Positions 8,619-17,811 are shown, numbered from the stretch's first letter. The stretch: 64,000 nt of DNA from Bog-473 sp963843365 (GCA_963843365.1 CAWJKG010000002.1:1178001-1242000); one strand, 5' to 3'. Made by a program: numbers and translations. The notes: a model not told the origin generated them from the letters alone.

Positions 8619-9559
8619 TCACTCGTCTGCCGGCCGCCGGCGCCAGCGGACGATCGCCCATCCTCCCAGCGCCATGACCGCCGCCGCGATGAGGATCACC
8701 GGAAGCAGGTTGCCCGAGGAACTGCCGACGTGTCACCGCGCTCGCGAGCGCGTTGCGGTGCGCACCGGATGATCCATGGGTGCGACTGCTGTCTGCTGCC
8801 GCGGTCGACCCGACGGTGGTGGTGGAGGTGCTCGCTGTGCCACCGGACGGTGCGGTCGTCGTGGTCGTGGGAACGCTGCCCGGCCGCGGGACGGGGTCGG
8901 GGGCGGGTGGCAGCCACACCGCCGACGCCGGTCGCCGGCCGTGGCGGGGTCGATGCCGATCCCGTCGGGTCCGGTTGTGTCGTCGTGGTCGTCGTCACCG
9001 TCGGCGCCGACCCGGCCGGCGGCACCTCGGTGGAGGCGTTGCAGATCTGCGCGTAGGTCGGCACCACCGCCGGCGCCGGGCTGCTGGCGGTATCGGGTTC
9101 GTTCAACTGGAAGCGCAAGCCCTCGACGTCGTTCGCCGGACTCGACACCGACTGCTCCGCCGGGCCGTTGTCGGCGTAGACCCACGAGCCGGTTGATCCA
9201 TGCCAATAGGACCAGTAGTCGTAGTTTCCGTCGCCCACGCTCTGCCCGCAGTTCTGGACCCCGTTGGCCGGGTAGTCGTCGATGGCACAGAGGAGGCCCG
9301 ATGCGGCATAGGAGACGTTGGACGGCCCCACGGCGGCGGCCAGTGCATCGGCATCGTGGGCGTTCGATGGCACCGGGACGCACTTCGACAGCGTCGACAT
9401 CGACGACCCGTTCCCGAAGTCCACGACCACGGCGACGTAGACGTCGCCACCCACCGAGTCCGCCGCCGCGACGGCCATCTTGAGCGGGACCAGGGCCCCG
9501 GGCCCCACGGGGGCGAGCACTGCGGCTGCAGCGCCCACAAACAGCCCCCACATGAGCAT
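8619..9559 (-). CDS. Exported DUF4430-like protein with C-terminal anchor
   Basis: The protein begins at ATG 9559, behind GGAGGAG. It has an N-terminal export helix (MLMWGLFVGAAAAVLAPVG), then a domain of about 130 residues with VAVVVDFGNG, SGLLCAIDDYP, DYWSYWHG and DVEGLRFQ. That order matches DUF4430, the beta-domain type of intrinsic factor, and the actinobacterial 'SCO2322' family as I remember it. A Thr/Pro/Ser linker follows. Two frame changes, near 8920 and 8733, lead to a membrane helix (NLLPVILIAAAVMALGGWAI) and an Arg-rich tail RWRRRPADE ending at 8619. So it should sit on the outer face of the membrane. It is the second gene of the B12 operon and probably hands a ligand to the ECF importer. 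Confidence 0.7.
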
Positions 9560-9587
9560 TCGGGCCCTGGCTCCTCCTCGGCGCACC

Positions 9588-11407
9588 TTAGGACGCGCTC
9601 GCCACCCCGCCCACTGCGGCATTGTTCGAGGCGAGCGAGGCGGCCGATCCCGAGAAGAGGGCATCGCCGTAGTTGAAGACGCCACCGTCGGCCGCGATGA
9701 GCCAGTAGCCGCCGCCGTCGCGGGTCGCCGCCATGCCGACGATGGGTTGGTTCAGCGTGACGCCGCCGGTCGAGCCCTGGAAGGTGGCGTCGCCGTAGCT
9801 GAAGATGCCGCCGTCGGAGGCGACGAGCCAGTAGCCGCCGCCGTCGGGTGTGGCCGCCATGCCCACGATGGGCTTGTTCAGCGGCTGGCCGCCGCGGGAA
9901 CCGTAGAAGGTGGCGTCGCCGTAGCTGAAGATGCCGCCGTCGGAGGCGACGAGCCAGTAGCCGCCGCCGTCGGGTGTGGCCGCCATGCCCACGATGGGCT
10001 TGTTCAGCGGCTGGCCGCCGCGGGAGCCGAGGAACGCAGCGTTCCCGTAGCTGAAGATGCCGCCGTCGGAGGCGACGAGCCAGTAGCCGCCGCCGTCGGG
10101 TGTGGCCGCCATGCCCACGATGGGCTTGTTCAGCGGCTGGCCGCCGCGGGAGCCGTGGAACGCGGCGTTCCCGTAGCTGAAGATGCCACCGTCGGAGGCG
10201 ACGAGCCAGTAGCCGAGGCCGCTCAAGGTGGCGGCCATCCCGACGATCGGCTTGTTGAGCGTGGTGCCGGAGAGGGATCCGTAGGTTGCGGCGGACCCGA
10301 ACGGGTGCACCGACGCCGTGGACGTCACGACCCAGTAGGAGTTGGTCGGTCCGAAGCCGGAGATCAGGCCGGCCAGGATCGGCACGTCCTGGTTCGTCGC
10401 GAGCATGTTGCCCGACGTGTTGTCCTGGTAGCCGAGCGCGCCGGCATCAGTCCCCGACCCGACCACGAAGGCCAGGAGCGCGCTGACCGGCGAGTGGCCG
10501 GAGCTTGTGTACTCCGAGTTCGTCGGGGAGAGCCCGAGGGCGAGCAGTGCCTGTATGACCAGGCCCGTCGACTGGGAGTCGGACTCCTGGGCGCGCCGGC
10601 GGCGCTCGGGTAGGTGCTCCACCCACCGTCGGCGTCCTGCCCGGAGGTGAAGTAGGACAGCGCGCTCGCCCGGATCCCGGCCGTGACCGCGCCTTGAGCG
10701 TCGAGACCCTGCAGCGCGACGGATGTGGTCTGGTTGTCCGGGCCCGTGAAGTCCGTGGGGTCCTCGGTGCACTCTCCGCCGACGGCCTGGTCGGGCAGCG
10801 TCCATCCGCCGCTCTGGCACTGCTGGTTGGTCAGCCAGCTGATCGCCGAGGCGTTCGCCGTCTGGCCGACCGCCTTCAGGGCGGTGAGCACGAGACCCTG
10901 TGCATAGGTGCCGGCGTAGAAGTCGTTCAATTGCTGTTCCGTGCCGAAGAGGCCCGCGTCGGTTCCGGAGGTCTGCTCTGTGGCCAGGAGCCGTGCCGGC
11001 AGGTTGCTCCCGCCGAAGGTGGTTGGATCGACGTTCATCGCGTGCGCGTCGAGGATCAAAGCCGCCAGCTGAGCCGGCCCGTCCGCGCCGTCCACGGTGA
11101 CGTAGGTGTTGACGTTGGCCTCGACGTAGGCCAGCGCGGACTGGGCGGCCGCGGTGTCGACGTGCGCCGCGGCCAGAGCGAGAATGGCATTGACCGTCGT
11201 CGAGAGTGAGCCCCCGATGCTGCCGTTGGCTGCTTGCTGGCCGGCGATCCACGAGGCGGCGGCTCGCGCCGCAGCGACCTGCGGGATCTGGGGCGACGGC
11301 GTCGCCGCACCGGCTGGGGGTGGGGACGACAGCAGTGTGGCGGAGGCCAGCACTGTGGCGAAGCCTACGGAAAAGGCACCCATGAGGGCTCGGCGGATAC
11401 GTGGCAC
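9588..11407 (-). CDS. Secreted alpha/alpha-toroid protein with C-terminal repeats
   Basis: The GTG at 11407, behind GGAAGCGAG, gives a clear signal peptide ending near PPAGAA. Residues about 40-340 are a prenyltransferase/squalene-cyclase-type helical toroid, seen in segments such as AASWIAGQQAANGSIGG, SWLTNQQCQSGGW and SGQDADGGWSTYP. A frameshift near 10590 lies inside this domain, and the other frame continues with STGLVIQALLALGLSP. About five 42-residue repeats of the form GGGYWLVASDGGIFSYG follow to the end. The toroid is too divergent to assume enzyme activity. As first gene behind a B12 riboswitch, it is best explained as an extracellular cobalamin-capture protein resembling the intrinsic-factor alpha domain. 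Confidence 0.75.
9673..10300 (-). repeat. 126-bp tandem coding repeats
   Basis: About five tandem copies of a 126-bp unit lie in the 3' half of the toroid gene. For example, the string gaagatgccgccgtcgg recurs near 9806, 9932 and 10058, with a slightly diverged copy near 10184. Inner copies are almost identical at DNA level while the outermost ones have drifted, which suggests recent copy-number change. Each unit encodes one 42-residue repeat, likely a beta-propeller blade or beta-solenoid turn. Assembly collapse here is possible. Confidence 0.85.
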
Positions 11408-11436
11408 GGTTCTCGCTTCCCGGACGCCGACCCGGA

Positions 11437-11456
11437 AAACTCCGCACCTGCGGGGT
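11437..11456 (-). terminator. Possible attenuator hairpin in the riboswitch leader
   Basis: On the minus strand CCGCAGGTGCGG forms a short hairpin followed by AGTTTT. It lies between the riboswitch and the GTG start of the toroid gene. It could be the expression platform, but the stem is only four perfect pairs, so this is weak. Confidence 0.3.
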
Positions 11457-11504
11457 CCCACCGAGTCCCGGTCCTTGTGTCTCGACGGTGGGAACTCACC
11501 TGAC

Positions 11505-11594
11505 CTCGAGGTATCCCGGCTCATGGTGTCGCCGACACGATGCACCATTCACGGTTGCGGACCAGCGCCGGATTCTCACCGGCTTCCCCTCAAG
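11505..11594 (-). promoter_or_regulatory. Cobalamin riboswitch
   Basis: Read on the minus strand, the leader contains GGGAAGCCGGTGAGAATCCG, then GCTGGTCCGCAACCGTGA, and about 40 bases later GAGCCGGGATACC. These are the hallmark blocks of the cobalamin riboswitch, the last being the B12 box. The outer strands CTTGAGG (11594-11588) and CCTCGAG (11511-11505) pair as a closing P1 stem. The element lies about 100 bases upstream of the toroid gene. It should switch the six-gene operon off when coenzyme B12 is plentiful. Extra 5' structure up to about 11625 may belong to it. Confidence 0.92.
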
Positions 11595-11737
11595 GGCAGT
11601 ACTGCGACAGCGGGTGTTGCTCGCCGCACCGTACCACGACGCACGCCCGGAGGGCTCGTGGACCGCAGCGCGTCCACGCGTCGGTCTCGGCGATGCAAGG
11701 ATGACGTCTCAACCGAGACGGGGAGCCTGGCAGGCAC

Positions 11738-12874
11738 ATGGCAATGGGAAATCGTCCGGAGGTGAAGACGGCGCCGGCACCGATCGTCGCGTTGGACGTC
11801 TCGTTGCTGGCGGCGCACTTCGCGGCCGCGCTGGCCCGCGTGCCCTGGCGCCGGCCCTTCGCCGGGGAATCGTCGCCCCTCTCCAACCTGGGCATCACCG
11901 TGACCCGGGAAGTGATCAGGGCCTTCATGGGTTATTCCTCGTCGCTGCGCATCCCCGAGTTCCGATCGCTCGAGTTGGTCCTCGACGACATCTGCAAACG
12001 GATCATGCCTCCCATCGTGCGCTCCCTCGACGTCGAGGGTCGTGCCGCCGAATTCGGGGGCGTGCCGGGGATCCTCTACATGCCGCGCCAGCAGAAGCCC
12101 GAGGGGGTCGTGCTCTATCTGCACGGAGGTGGCTACATCGGTACGTCCCCGAACATGTACGCCTTCTTCACCGCGCAAGTGTGCCGGCAGACCGGTTGCG
12201 CCGTCTTCGTCGCCGACTACCGGCTCGCGCCGGAGTTCCCCTATCCTGCCGGGGCCGAGGACGCCTCCGCCATCTACACGGCACTGCTTGCGCTCGGCAT
12301 CCCCTGCGAGCGCATCTTCCTCGCCGGCGACTCGGGCGGCGGTGGGCTGGCCAACACTGTGCTCCTCGAAGACCCCGAGACCATCGATCCCGTGCGGCCC
12401 GCCGGCCTCCTGCTCTTCTCGCCCGAGGTCGATCTCCGCTTGGACGAGGACTCCGTCACCGACAACGCGGACCACGACATCCTTCCGTGGAACATCCCGA
12501 CGGCGGCCTATCTGCACGGCTTCGACCTCACCAGCAGCGCGGTGTCACCCCTCAACGCAGACCTGAGCCACTTCCCCCCGACCTGTGTCACGTGGGGAGG
12601 CGACGAGATGTTCAGAGACCCCATACGGCGCTACGTCGCCCGGCTGCGCGCAGACGGAGTGCCGACGGACGGGAAGGAATTCGAAGGGATGTTCCATGTC
12701 TTCGAGATCCTCATGCCGTGGGCGGTCAACAGCAGAAATGTGTTCGAGCACGTGCGCAACTTCATCCGCCGCGTCCTGAGGGATACCCCTCCCTTGCACG
12801 GACTCGACATCGCGGAGACCCTGGGACGCGCCACGGCACGTCGGTCACCCTCACTTGAGGAACCGCCCAACTAG
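11738..12874 (+). CDS. Alpha/beta hydrolase, hormone-sensitive-lipase type
   Basis: This is a 378-residue esterase/lipase-like hydrolase of the HSL family. It shows the oxyanion motif HGGGY (near residue 130), the nucleophile elbow GDSGGG, an acidic residue in GGDEMFRDP and the catalytic His in GMFHVFEIL. That is a complete triad in the right order. No signal peptide is evident, so it is probably cytosolic. It is divergent from the B12 operon and shares the intergenic region with the riboswitch leader on the other strand. The substrate is probably a short-chain ester or acylated xenobiotic, which cannot be refined from sequence. Confidence 0.85.
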   Translation: MAMGNRPEVKTAPAPIVALDVSLLAAHFAAALARVPWRRPFAGESSPLSNLGITVTREVIRAFMGYSSSLRIPEFRSLELVLDDICKRIMPPIVRSLDVEGRAAEFGGVPGILYMPRQQKPEGVVLYLHGGGYIGTSPNMYAFFTAQVCRQTGCAVFVADYRLAPEFPYPAGAEDASAIYTALLALGIPCERIFLAGDSGGGGLANTVLLEDPETIDPVRPAGLLLFSPEVDLRLDEDSVTDNADHDILPWNIPTAAYLHGFDLTSSAVSPLNADLSHFPPTCVTWGGDEMFRDPIRRYVARLRADGVPTDGKEFEGMFHVFEILMPWAVNSRNVFEHVRNFIRRVLRDTPPLHGLDIAETLGRATARRSPSLEEPPN

Positions 12875-12908
12875 GGTTGCGCACAGAGGCGACCCGGTGG
12901 GAGGGCGT

Positions 12909-13304
12909 ATGAACCCGAGACTGACGGTGGGCGGCCTGGTTGCGGGCGGCCTGCTCGCCGCGGTGACGCTGGGCGCGTGCTCCGACAACAGTTCCCCGGC
13001 CCCCGCATCGACCACGACCACCACATCGTCGTCCTCCTCTGCTGTCGCCTGCACCAAGAACCTCATCACGGCCGCCGCCAAGAGCTCCAGCCGTGTCGGC
13101 TCGGTGAGCGCGGTGAACGGGTTCGGCTGCTCGGGTTCGTGGGCCTACGCGGACGTGACCGTGGGCACCGGCGCGGCGTCGTTCGACGCGGTCATTGTGT
13201 TGCAGGCCAAGGGCTCGGCCTGGTCGGTGGCCGATCGGAGCAGCGCCTGCAACAACCACCTGGTCCCGAGCTCCATCTACACGCAGGCCTGCACGACCAG
13301 CTGA
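12909..13304 (+). CDS. Small secreted lipoprotein
   Basis: The 131-residue protein has a lipoprotein signal (MNPRLTVGG, hydrophobic stretch, LGAC lipobox near residue 22), then a Ser/Thr linker and a compact domain. That domain contains four Cys residues (ACTKN, FGCSGSW, SACNN, QACTTS), likely forming two disulfides. The ATG at 12909 is behind GGAGGGC and was preferred over an upstream in-frame TTG. I do not recognise the family. Similar small four-Cys lipoproteins are common surface proteins of actinobacteria. It is 34 bases after the hydrolase and may share its transcript. Confidence 0.75.
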   Translation: MNPRLTVGGLVAGGLLAAVTLGACSDNSSPAPASTTTTTSSSSSAVACTKNLITAAAKSSSRVGSVSAVNGFGCSGSWAYADVTVGTGAASFDAVIVLQAKGSAWSVADRSSACNNHLVPSSIYTQACTTS

Positions 13305-13319
13305 GCGCGCCCCGGCGGA

Positions 13320-14619
13320 TCAGGTCCGGCCGAGCCCGTCGGCCGCCCGGCGCAGGTCGGCCCGGAAGTCCGGGTGCGCAATGTCGGACAGCAGATGGGC
13401 CCGCTCGCGCACGGTCGCACCGGTCAGCTCCGCCGCGCCGTATTCGGTGATCACGACGCCAGTGTGATGGCGCGGCGTGGAGACGACGGTGCCCGCGGGA
13501 GGGATCCCCGCAATGCGGGACACGACCTCGCCGTCACGCTGCGCCGTCGAACGCAGACAGATCAGTGAATGCGCATCGAGGTGCAGCTCGGCCCCGGCCA
13601 CGAAGTCCTCGTGTCCGCCCACCCCCGAGATCTGCCGCCCGTCGATGCTGTCTGCCATCACCTGGCCGTAGAGGTCCACCGAGAGGGCACCGTTGATGGA
13701 GACGAGGTTGGCGTTGTGCGAGATGATCGTGGGGTCGTTGACCGTGTCCACGGGGAGGAACGCCACCTCGTCGTTGTCGTCCAGCCAGCGGTAGAGCTCT
13801 GCGACACCGAGCGCGAACGTGGTCACGGAGACACCGTCGAATATCCCCTTGGCGTCGTTCGTGACCTTCCCGGCCCGATGCAGCTGCATGAGCCCGGTGG
13901 TGAACATCTCCGAGTGGACGCCGAATCCTCCCAGCGGCCCGTCGGCCAGCTTCGCCGCCACCATGTTGGGAATGGCGCCGATCCCCGTCTGCAGCGTCGA
14001 TCCGTCCCGCACATACGGCGAGGGCATGGGCCGCGATGGCCGCGTCCACCTCGTCGGCCGGGGCATCCTCCAGCGCGATGGGTGCGGCGTCGGATTCCAC
14101 CAGCACGTCGACCAGATCCAATGGAAGCGTGTTCTCGTACCCGGGCGGGAGGCTGCGCGTGCGTGGCAGGTTCGGGTTGACTTCCACAATGAGCAGCCGG
14201 TCGGGATCGCTCCCGGCGCGGAGCAACTCCTCCCGCGTCCCACCGACATGGAGGGAGAGGTTGACCCGGCCGTCGTGCGGGGGCGCGGCCTGCGCCACCA
14301 TCACCCGAGGAGCGAACCGGGCCATGATCGGCCCCATTTGGCGGAAACCCCCGGGCACCAGCTCCACCCTGTGGCCGAGGGAGCGATAGAGCCGCTCCGC
14401 CGGACCGAAGAACCCGCAGCGGTAGGTCACGCCGGGCCGGGTGAAGACCTCGTAGAGATTCAGGCAGAGCGCCCCGCCGATCTGCAGGTCCTCCCAGTCG
14501 GAGCGCGCCCCCAGTGCGGTGAGCAGCCCGTCGGGGATGCCAGGCCCGAGCCCGAACCCGATGCGATCGACGGGCCGGATCAGCGAAACGGCCTCTTCCA
14601 TGGTGTGGACGTCCGGCAT
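13320..14619 (-). CDS. Acetyl-CoA hydrolase / 4-hydroxybutyrate CoA-transferase family, frameshifted
   Basis: This cytosolic enzyme moves CoA between acyl groups or hydrolyses acetyl-CoA. The N-terminal half (MPDVHTMEEA to EVDAAIAAHA) and the C-terminal half (SPYVRDGSTLQTGIG onward) are in different frames. Dropping one base near 14026 joins them into about 432 residues, the usual family length. Family segments include GVGGHEDFVAGAELH and VVITEYGAAELTG, the latter region holding the active-site Glu in this clan. Three GAC-N4-GGCCC motifs lie upstream and could be sites for the neighbouring DevR-like regulator. The exact acyl substrate is not readable. Confidence 0.8.
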
Positions 14620-15016
14620 GCCCCCCACTCTGCACCACCTGGGGCCCTGACCACGGACTTCGACGCGGGTGACCGAAGGCCCCGGCCAATCCATGACTTT
14701 CGGCCCTACCCCCACCCCGGGTGCACCAACAGAATGACCAGGACACCTTCCTCTTCCCAGACAATGGTGCTTGGAGAATGGCGGCCACCCCCCTCGGTCG
14801 CCATTTTCCAATTCCGGGGACATACGGCCGAGGACCCCTCCCGCGAATCCGGGCACGTTGGGACCTCCGGCCCTGCCGGGCGCTTCTTCATGGGCGCATG
14901 CTGACCCGTGGCCCCGGCGCGGATCGGCCGAGGGAAACCGGCGTGAGGAGGAGCAGTGAGGGGACGCGTGCGCATCGCGACGGCGACCAGGGACGACGGG
15001 TAAGCGGGGATTGACG
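14620..15016. promoter_or_regulatory. Divergent intergenic region with possible DevR-type boxes
   Basis: This 397-base stretch carries no convincing gene. It contains three related strings: GACCGAAGGCCCC (14671-14683), GACTTTCGGCCCT (14695-14707) and GGGACCTCCGGCCCT (14860-14874). The first two are 24 bases apart and resemble half of the DosR/DevR site (GGGACTTNNGNCCC). They lie upstream of the CoA-transferase gene on one side and the small gene at 15017 on the other. GC richness makes chance matches plausible. Confidence 0.3.
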
Positions 15017-15377
15017 ATGTCGATGTACACCCAACTTCTCGATGCCGCCCTCGAGCAGCGGGACCCCGTCAGGGTGCGTCCGACCACGCGCAGTGCGCTG
15101 CACGCGTTGTGGCGCTGCCGCCGACAGCTCGGGGAGGATCCGCCGGCTGGTGAGGGTCCTGATGCCGTTCCTCGTGCCCTCGCCCGCGAGGTCGGGTACG
15201 ACGTGGCCCTGCTCGAACTCGCGGAGACGCTCGGCATCGCGTGCGACGCCAGCCGCTTCGAGCACCCAGTGCAGCGAGCGCGCCCGGCTCGAGCAGGCGT
15301 TGCGTGACCGTGGCCTGCGCCTGGACCCGACAGGTGATCGGAACGCACCGCGCCACCTGGCGCGTGAGGAAGTCTGA
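15017..15377 (+). CDS. Small hypothetical protein, frameshifted
   Basis: I do not recognise this protein. The ATG at 15017 follows GCGGGGA. The protein is helical and charged: MSMYTQLLDAALEQRD, then RPTTRSALHALWRCRRQL and LLELAETLGIACD. The frame breaks near 15273. Dropping one C gives ERARLEQALRDRGLRLD and a stop at 15377, for about 119 residues. It lies between the CoA-transferase and the DevR-like regulator, converging with the latter at a nine-base gap. Confidence 0.55.
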
Positions 15378-15386
15378 AGCCCGCCG

Positions 15387-16068
15387 TCAGGTGCCGGTGG
15401 CGTCGCCCCGCAAATCCTGGGTTGCACGCTCGTTCAGCCGCGCCGCGAACGTGGCGGCCTGGGTGCGACGTTCCATGCCCAACTTCGCAAGCAGATTGGA
15501 CACGTAGTTCTTGACCGTCTTCTCGGCGAGGAACATGGTCTCCGCAATCTGGCGGTTGGTGTACCCCTCGGCGATCAGATCGAGGATCCGCCGTTCTTGC
15601 GGCGTGAGGCTCGCCAGCCGGGATCCACCTTCGGGCCCTCGCGCAGCCGCTCGAGCACGCGCTCGCGTCAGGGAGGGATCGAGCAGCGACTGGCCGGCGC
15701 CGGCGCGCCGGATCGTCTCGAGCAGGTCCAGGCTGCCTACTTGCTTGAGCACGTAGCCGGCGGCCCCCGCCATGATGGACGCGATGCAGCGCCTCGTCGT
15801 CGGCGTAGGACGTGAGCATCACGCAGGCGATCTCGGGGGACTGCGATCGGACCTCGCGGCAGACCTCGACGCCGCTGCCGTCGGGCAGGCGCACGTCGAG
15901 AATGGCCACGTCGGGCTTCGTGGCCGGTATGCGGGCGAAGGCATCGGCCACCGTGCCGGCTTCGCCCACCACCGCCATGTCCTGACCCGCCTCGAGCAGG
16001 GAGCGCAGGCCCGTCCGGACGACTTCGTGGTCGTCGAGGAGGAACACACCCAGAGCCACGGGCCACAT
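15387..16068 (-). CDS. DevR/NarL-type response regulator, frameshifted
   Basis: The receiver domain (GVFLLDDHEVVRTGLRSLL with the acidic pocket, phospho-acceptor Asp in VAILDVRLPDGSG, and conserved MLTSYADDEAL) precedes a LuxR-type helix-turn-helix (LTPQERRILDLIAEGYTNRQ, then KTVKNYVSNLLAKLGM). The DNA-binding part closely resembles DevR/DosR of mycobacteria. The frame breaks near 15784, and one deleted base joins ADDEAL to ASIMAGAAGYVLKQVG, giving about 227 residues. No sensor kinase is encoded in the window. The neighbouring universal stress protein and alcohol dehydrogenase fit a hypoxia/dormancy-type regulon. Confidence 0.85.
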
Positions 16069-16236
16069 CTTCGCATTCCGTCCGGATGGCTGCGATTCGC
16101 CGGAGGGGGGAGCGTCGGCGCTCGATAAGCTCAGCGCAGTGCGGTCTCCCTCGTTGCAGCCTCGTCTGGCGAGGCGTCCTGCACCCGGCCCGCGCCGTCC
16201 AGCAGGCCCGAATCCCACCATGGAGGGTGCACAGCA

Positions 16237-16683
16237 ATGACCGCACAATCGTCATCGGACACGGGCAGGATCGTCGTCGGCTACGACGGCTCGCAGTCCT
16301 CAGCCGACGCGCTCGCTTGGGCCGTGCGCCAGGCCGTTCTCACCGGCAGCACACTCGTGATCCTCATGACCTGGGAGTGGCCCAACAGCTATGGCTGGGC
16401 CGTGCCGATCCCCGACGACTTCGATCCCGAAGCCGATGTCCGTACCGTGCTCGATGCCGCTGTTGCTGAGATCCGAGCCGAGCACCCGGATCTCTCTGTG
16501 GAGTCAGAGTTGGTCAGTGGGCATCCCGCACCGGCTCTCGTCGAGGCGTCAAAGGGCGCTGATCTCCTCGTCGTCGGCAGCCGGGGACACGGCGAGTTCG
16601 TGGGGATGCTGGTGGGTTCGGTCAGCGAATACTGCGTGACCAACGCGCACTGCCCCGTGCTGGTGCATCGCAACTCCGGCTGA
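16237..16683 (+). CDS. Universal stress protein (UspA family)
   Basis: A single Usp domain of 148 residues. It opens with GRIVVGYDGSQSSADAL and ends with the ATP-binding signature G-x2-G-x9-G-S in GSRGHGEFVGMLVGSVS, so it belongs to the nucleotide-binding branch. It is a cytosolic stress protein, usually induced by energy limitation or hypoxia. It is divergent from the DevR-like regulator, separated by 168 bases that probably hold promoters for both. Regulation by that regulator is plausible but I see no clean palindrome. Confidence 0.9.
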   Translation: MTAQSSSDTGRIVVGYDGSQSSADALAWAVRQAVLTGSTLVILMTWEWPNSYGWAVPIPDDFDPEADVRTVLDAAVAEIRAEHPDLSVESELVSGHPAPALVEASKGADLLVVGSRGHGEFVGMLVGSVSEYCVTNAHCPVLVHRNSG

Positions 16684-16794
16684 GGCCGCCGAGCGCAGGA
16701 GTCCATGCCGTCGCGCACCGCGTCCACGGCGCGCCGGGGCGCCATCACCACGCCCCGGCCCCGAGCGGTCCAGGTCGCTCTACGCTCTCTGTCA

Positions 16795-17811
16795 ATGACC
16801 TCCGACATGCAGGCATGGGTGGTCGATCGGCCGGCGCCGTTGGTCGGCGACGCGCACCCGCTGGTGCGGGTTGCCCGGCCCATCCCCGAGCCGGGTCCCA
16901 ATGAGGTACGGGTCCGCGTGCGCTCGTGCGGCGTCTGCCGCACCGACCTGCACCTGGCCGAAGGCGATCTCATGCCGCGGCGCCCGCGGGTGACACCCGG
17001 CCACGAGATCGTCGGAGAGGTGGACCAGCTCGGCGCGGGCAGCACGCGCTGGCAGGTGGGTGACCGCATCGGGGTGCCCTGGCTCGCCCACACTTGCGGG
17101 CAGTGCCGCTTCTGCCAGTCCGGACGCGAGAACCTCTGCCTCGCCCCACGCTTCACCGGTTGGGACGTCGACGGTGGCTACGCGGCATATGCCGTGGTCG
17201 ACGAGGCCTATGCCTACGCACTCCCCGATGCGTTCGACGACGTCGAGGCGGCACCGCTCCTCTGCGCGGGCATCATCGGCTACCGCGCCCTCCAGCGGGC
17301 CAATCTGCCCGACGGGGGACGGCTGGGGATCTACGGCTTCGGTGGTTCCGCGCACCTCACGGCACAGGTGGCCCTCGCCCGCGGGGCACGGGTCCACGTC
17401 ATGACCCGCTCCGCCGAAGCCCAGCGGCTGGCCCTCGATCTCGGTGCGGCAAGTGCCGGGGATGCAGACGCCGCTCCACCGGAGCCGTTGGACGGTGCCA
17501 TCCTGTTCGCGCCCGTGGGCACACTGGTTCCACCGGCCCTGGCGGCGCTCGACAGGGGCGGAACCCTCGCCATCGCCGGAATCCACCTCAGTGACATCCC
17601 CGTCCTGCGGTACCAAGAGCATCTGTTCGAGGAACGGACGCTCCAGAGCGTGACGGCCAACACCCGGCTCGATGGGGAGGAGTTCCTGGCCGAGGCCGCC
17701 CGCATCCACCTGCGCGTCGCCGCCGTCCCCTACCCGATGGACCGGGCCGACGAGGCCTTACGCGACCTGCGGGAGGACAGGATCAACGGGGCCGCCGTGC
17801 TCCTCCCGTGA
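16795..17811 (+). CDS. Zinc-dependent alcohol dehydrogenase
   Basis: This is a medium-chain dehydrogenase of 338 residues. It has the catalytic zinc ligands in CGVCRTDLHL and TPGHEIVGEV, and the four structural-zinc cysteines in CGQCRFCQSGRENLC. A Rossmann segment follows (LGIYGFGGSAHLTAQVALA). The shape matches the AdhP/AdhA 'zinc-binding alcohol dehydrogenase family' of actinobacteria, which oxidises primary alcohols or reduces aldehydes with NAD(P). I chose the ATG at 16795, because residues upstream of it do not look like the family. It follows the universal stress protein in the same direction. Confidence 0.88.
   Translation: MTSDMQAWVVDRPAPLVGDAHPLVRVARPIPEPGPNEVRVRVRSCGVCRTDLHLAEGDLMPRRPRVTPGHEIVGEVDQLGAGSTRWQVGDRIGVPWLAHTCGQCRFCQSGRENLCLAPRFTGWDVDGGYAAYAVVDEAYAYALPDAFDDVEAAPLLCAGIIGYRALQRANLPDGGRLGIYGFGGSAHLTAQVALARGARVHVMTRSAEAQRLALDLGAASAGDADAAPPEPLDGAILFAPVGTLVPPALAALDRGGTLAIAGIHLSDIPVLRYQEHLFEERTLQSVTANTRLDGEEFLAEAARIHLRVAAVPYPMDRADEALRDLREDRINGAAVLLP

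Noticed and set aside
9673..10300. CRISPR-like array from regular repeats
   Set aside because: The unit is 126 bp with no spacers and is fully coding as 42-residue protein repeats.
13534..16248. A 904-residue open frame on the minus strand
   Set aside because: It strings together in-frame parts of the CoA-transferase and the response regulator with Arg/Gly-rich nonsense between them. It is not one protein.
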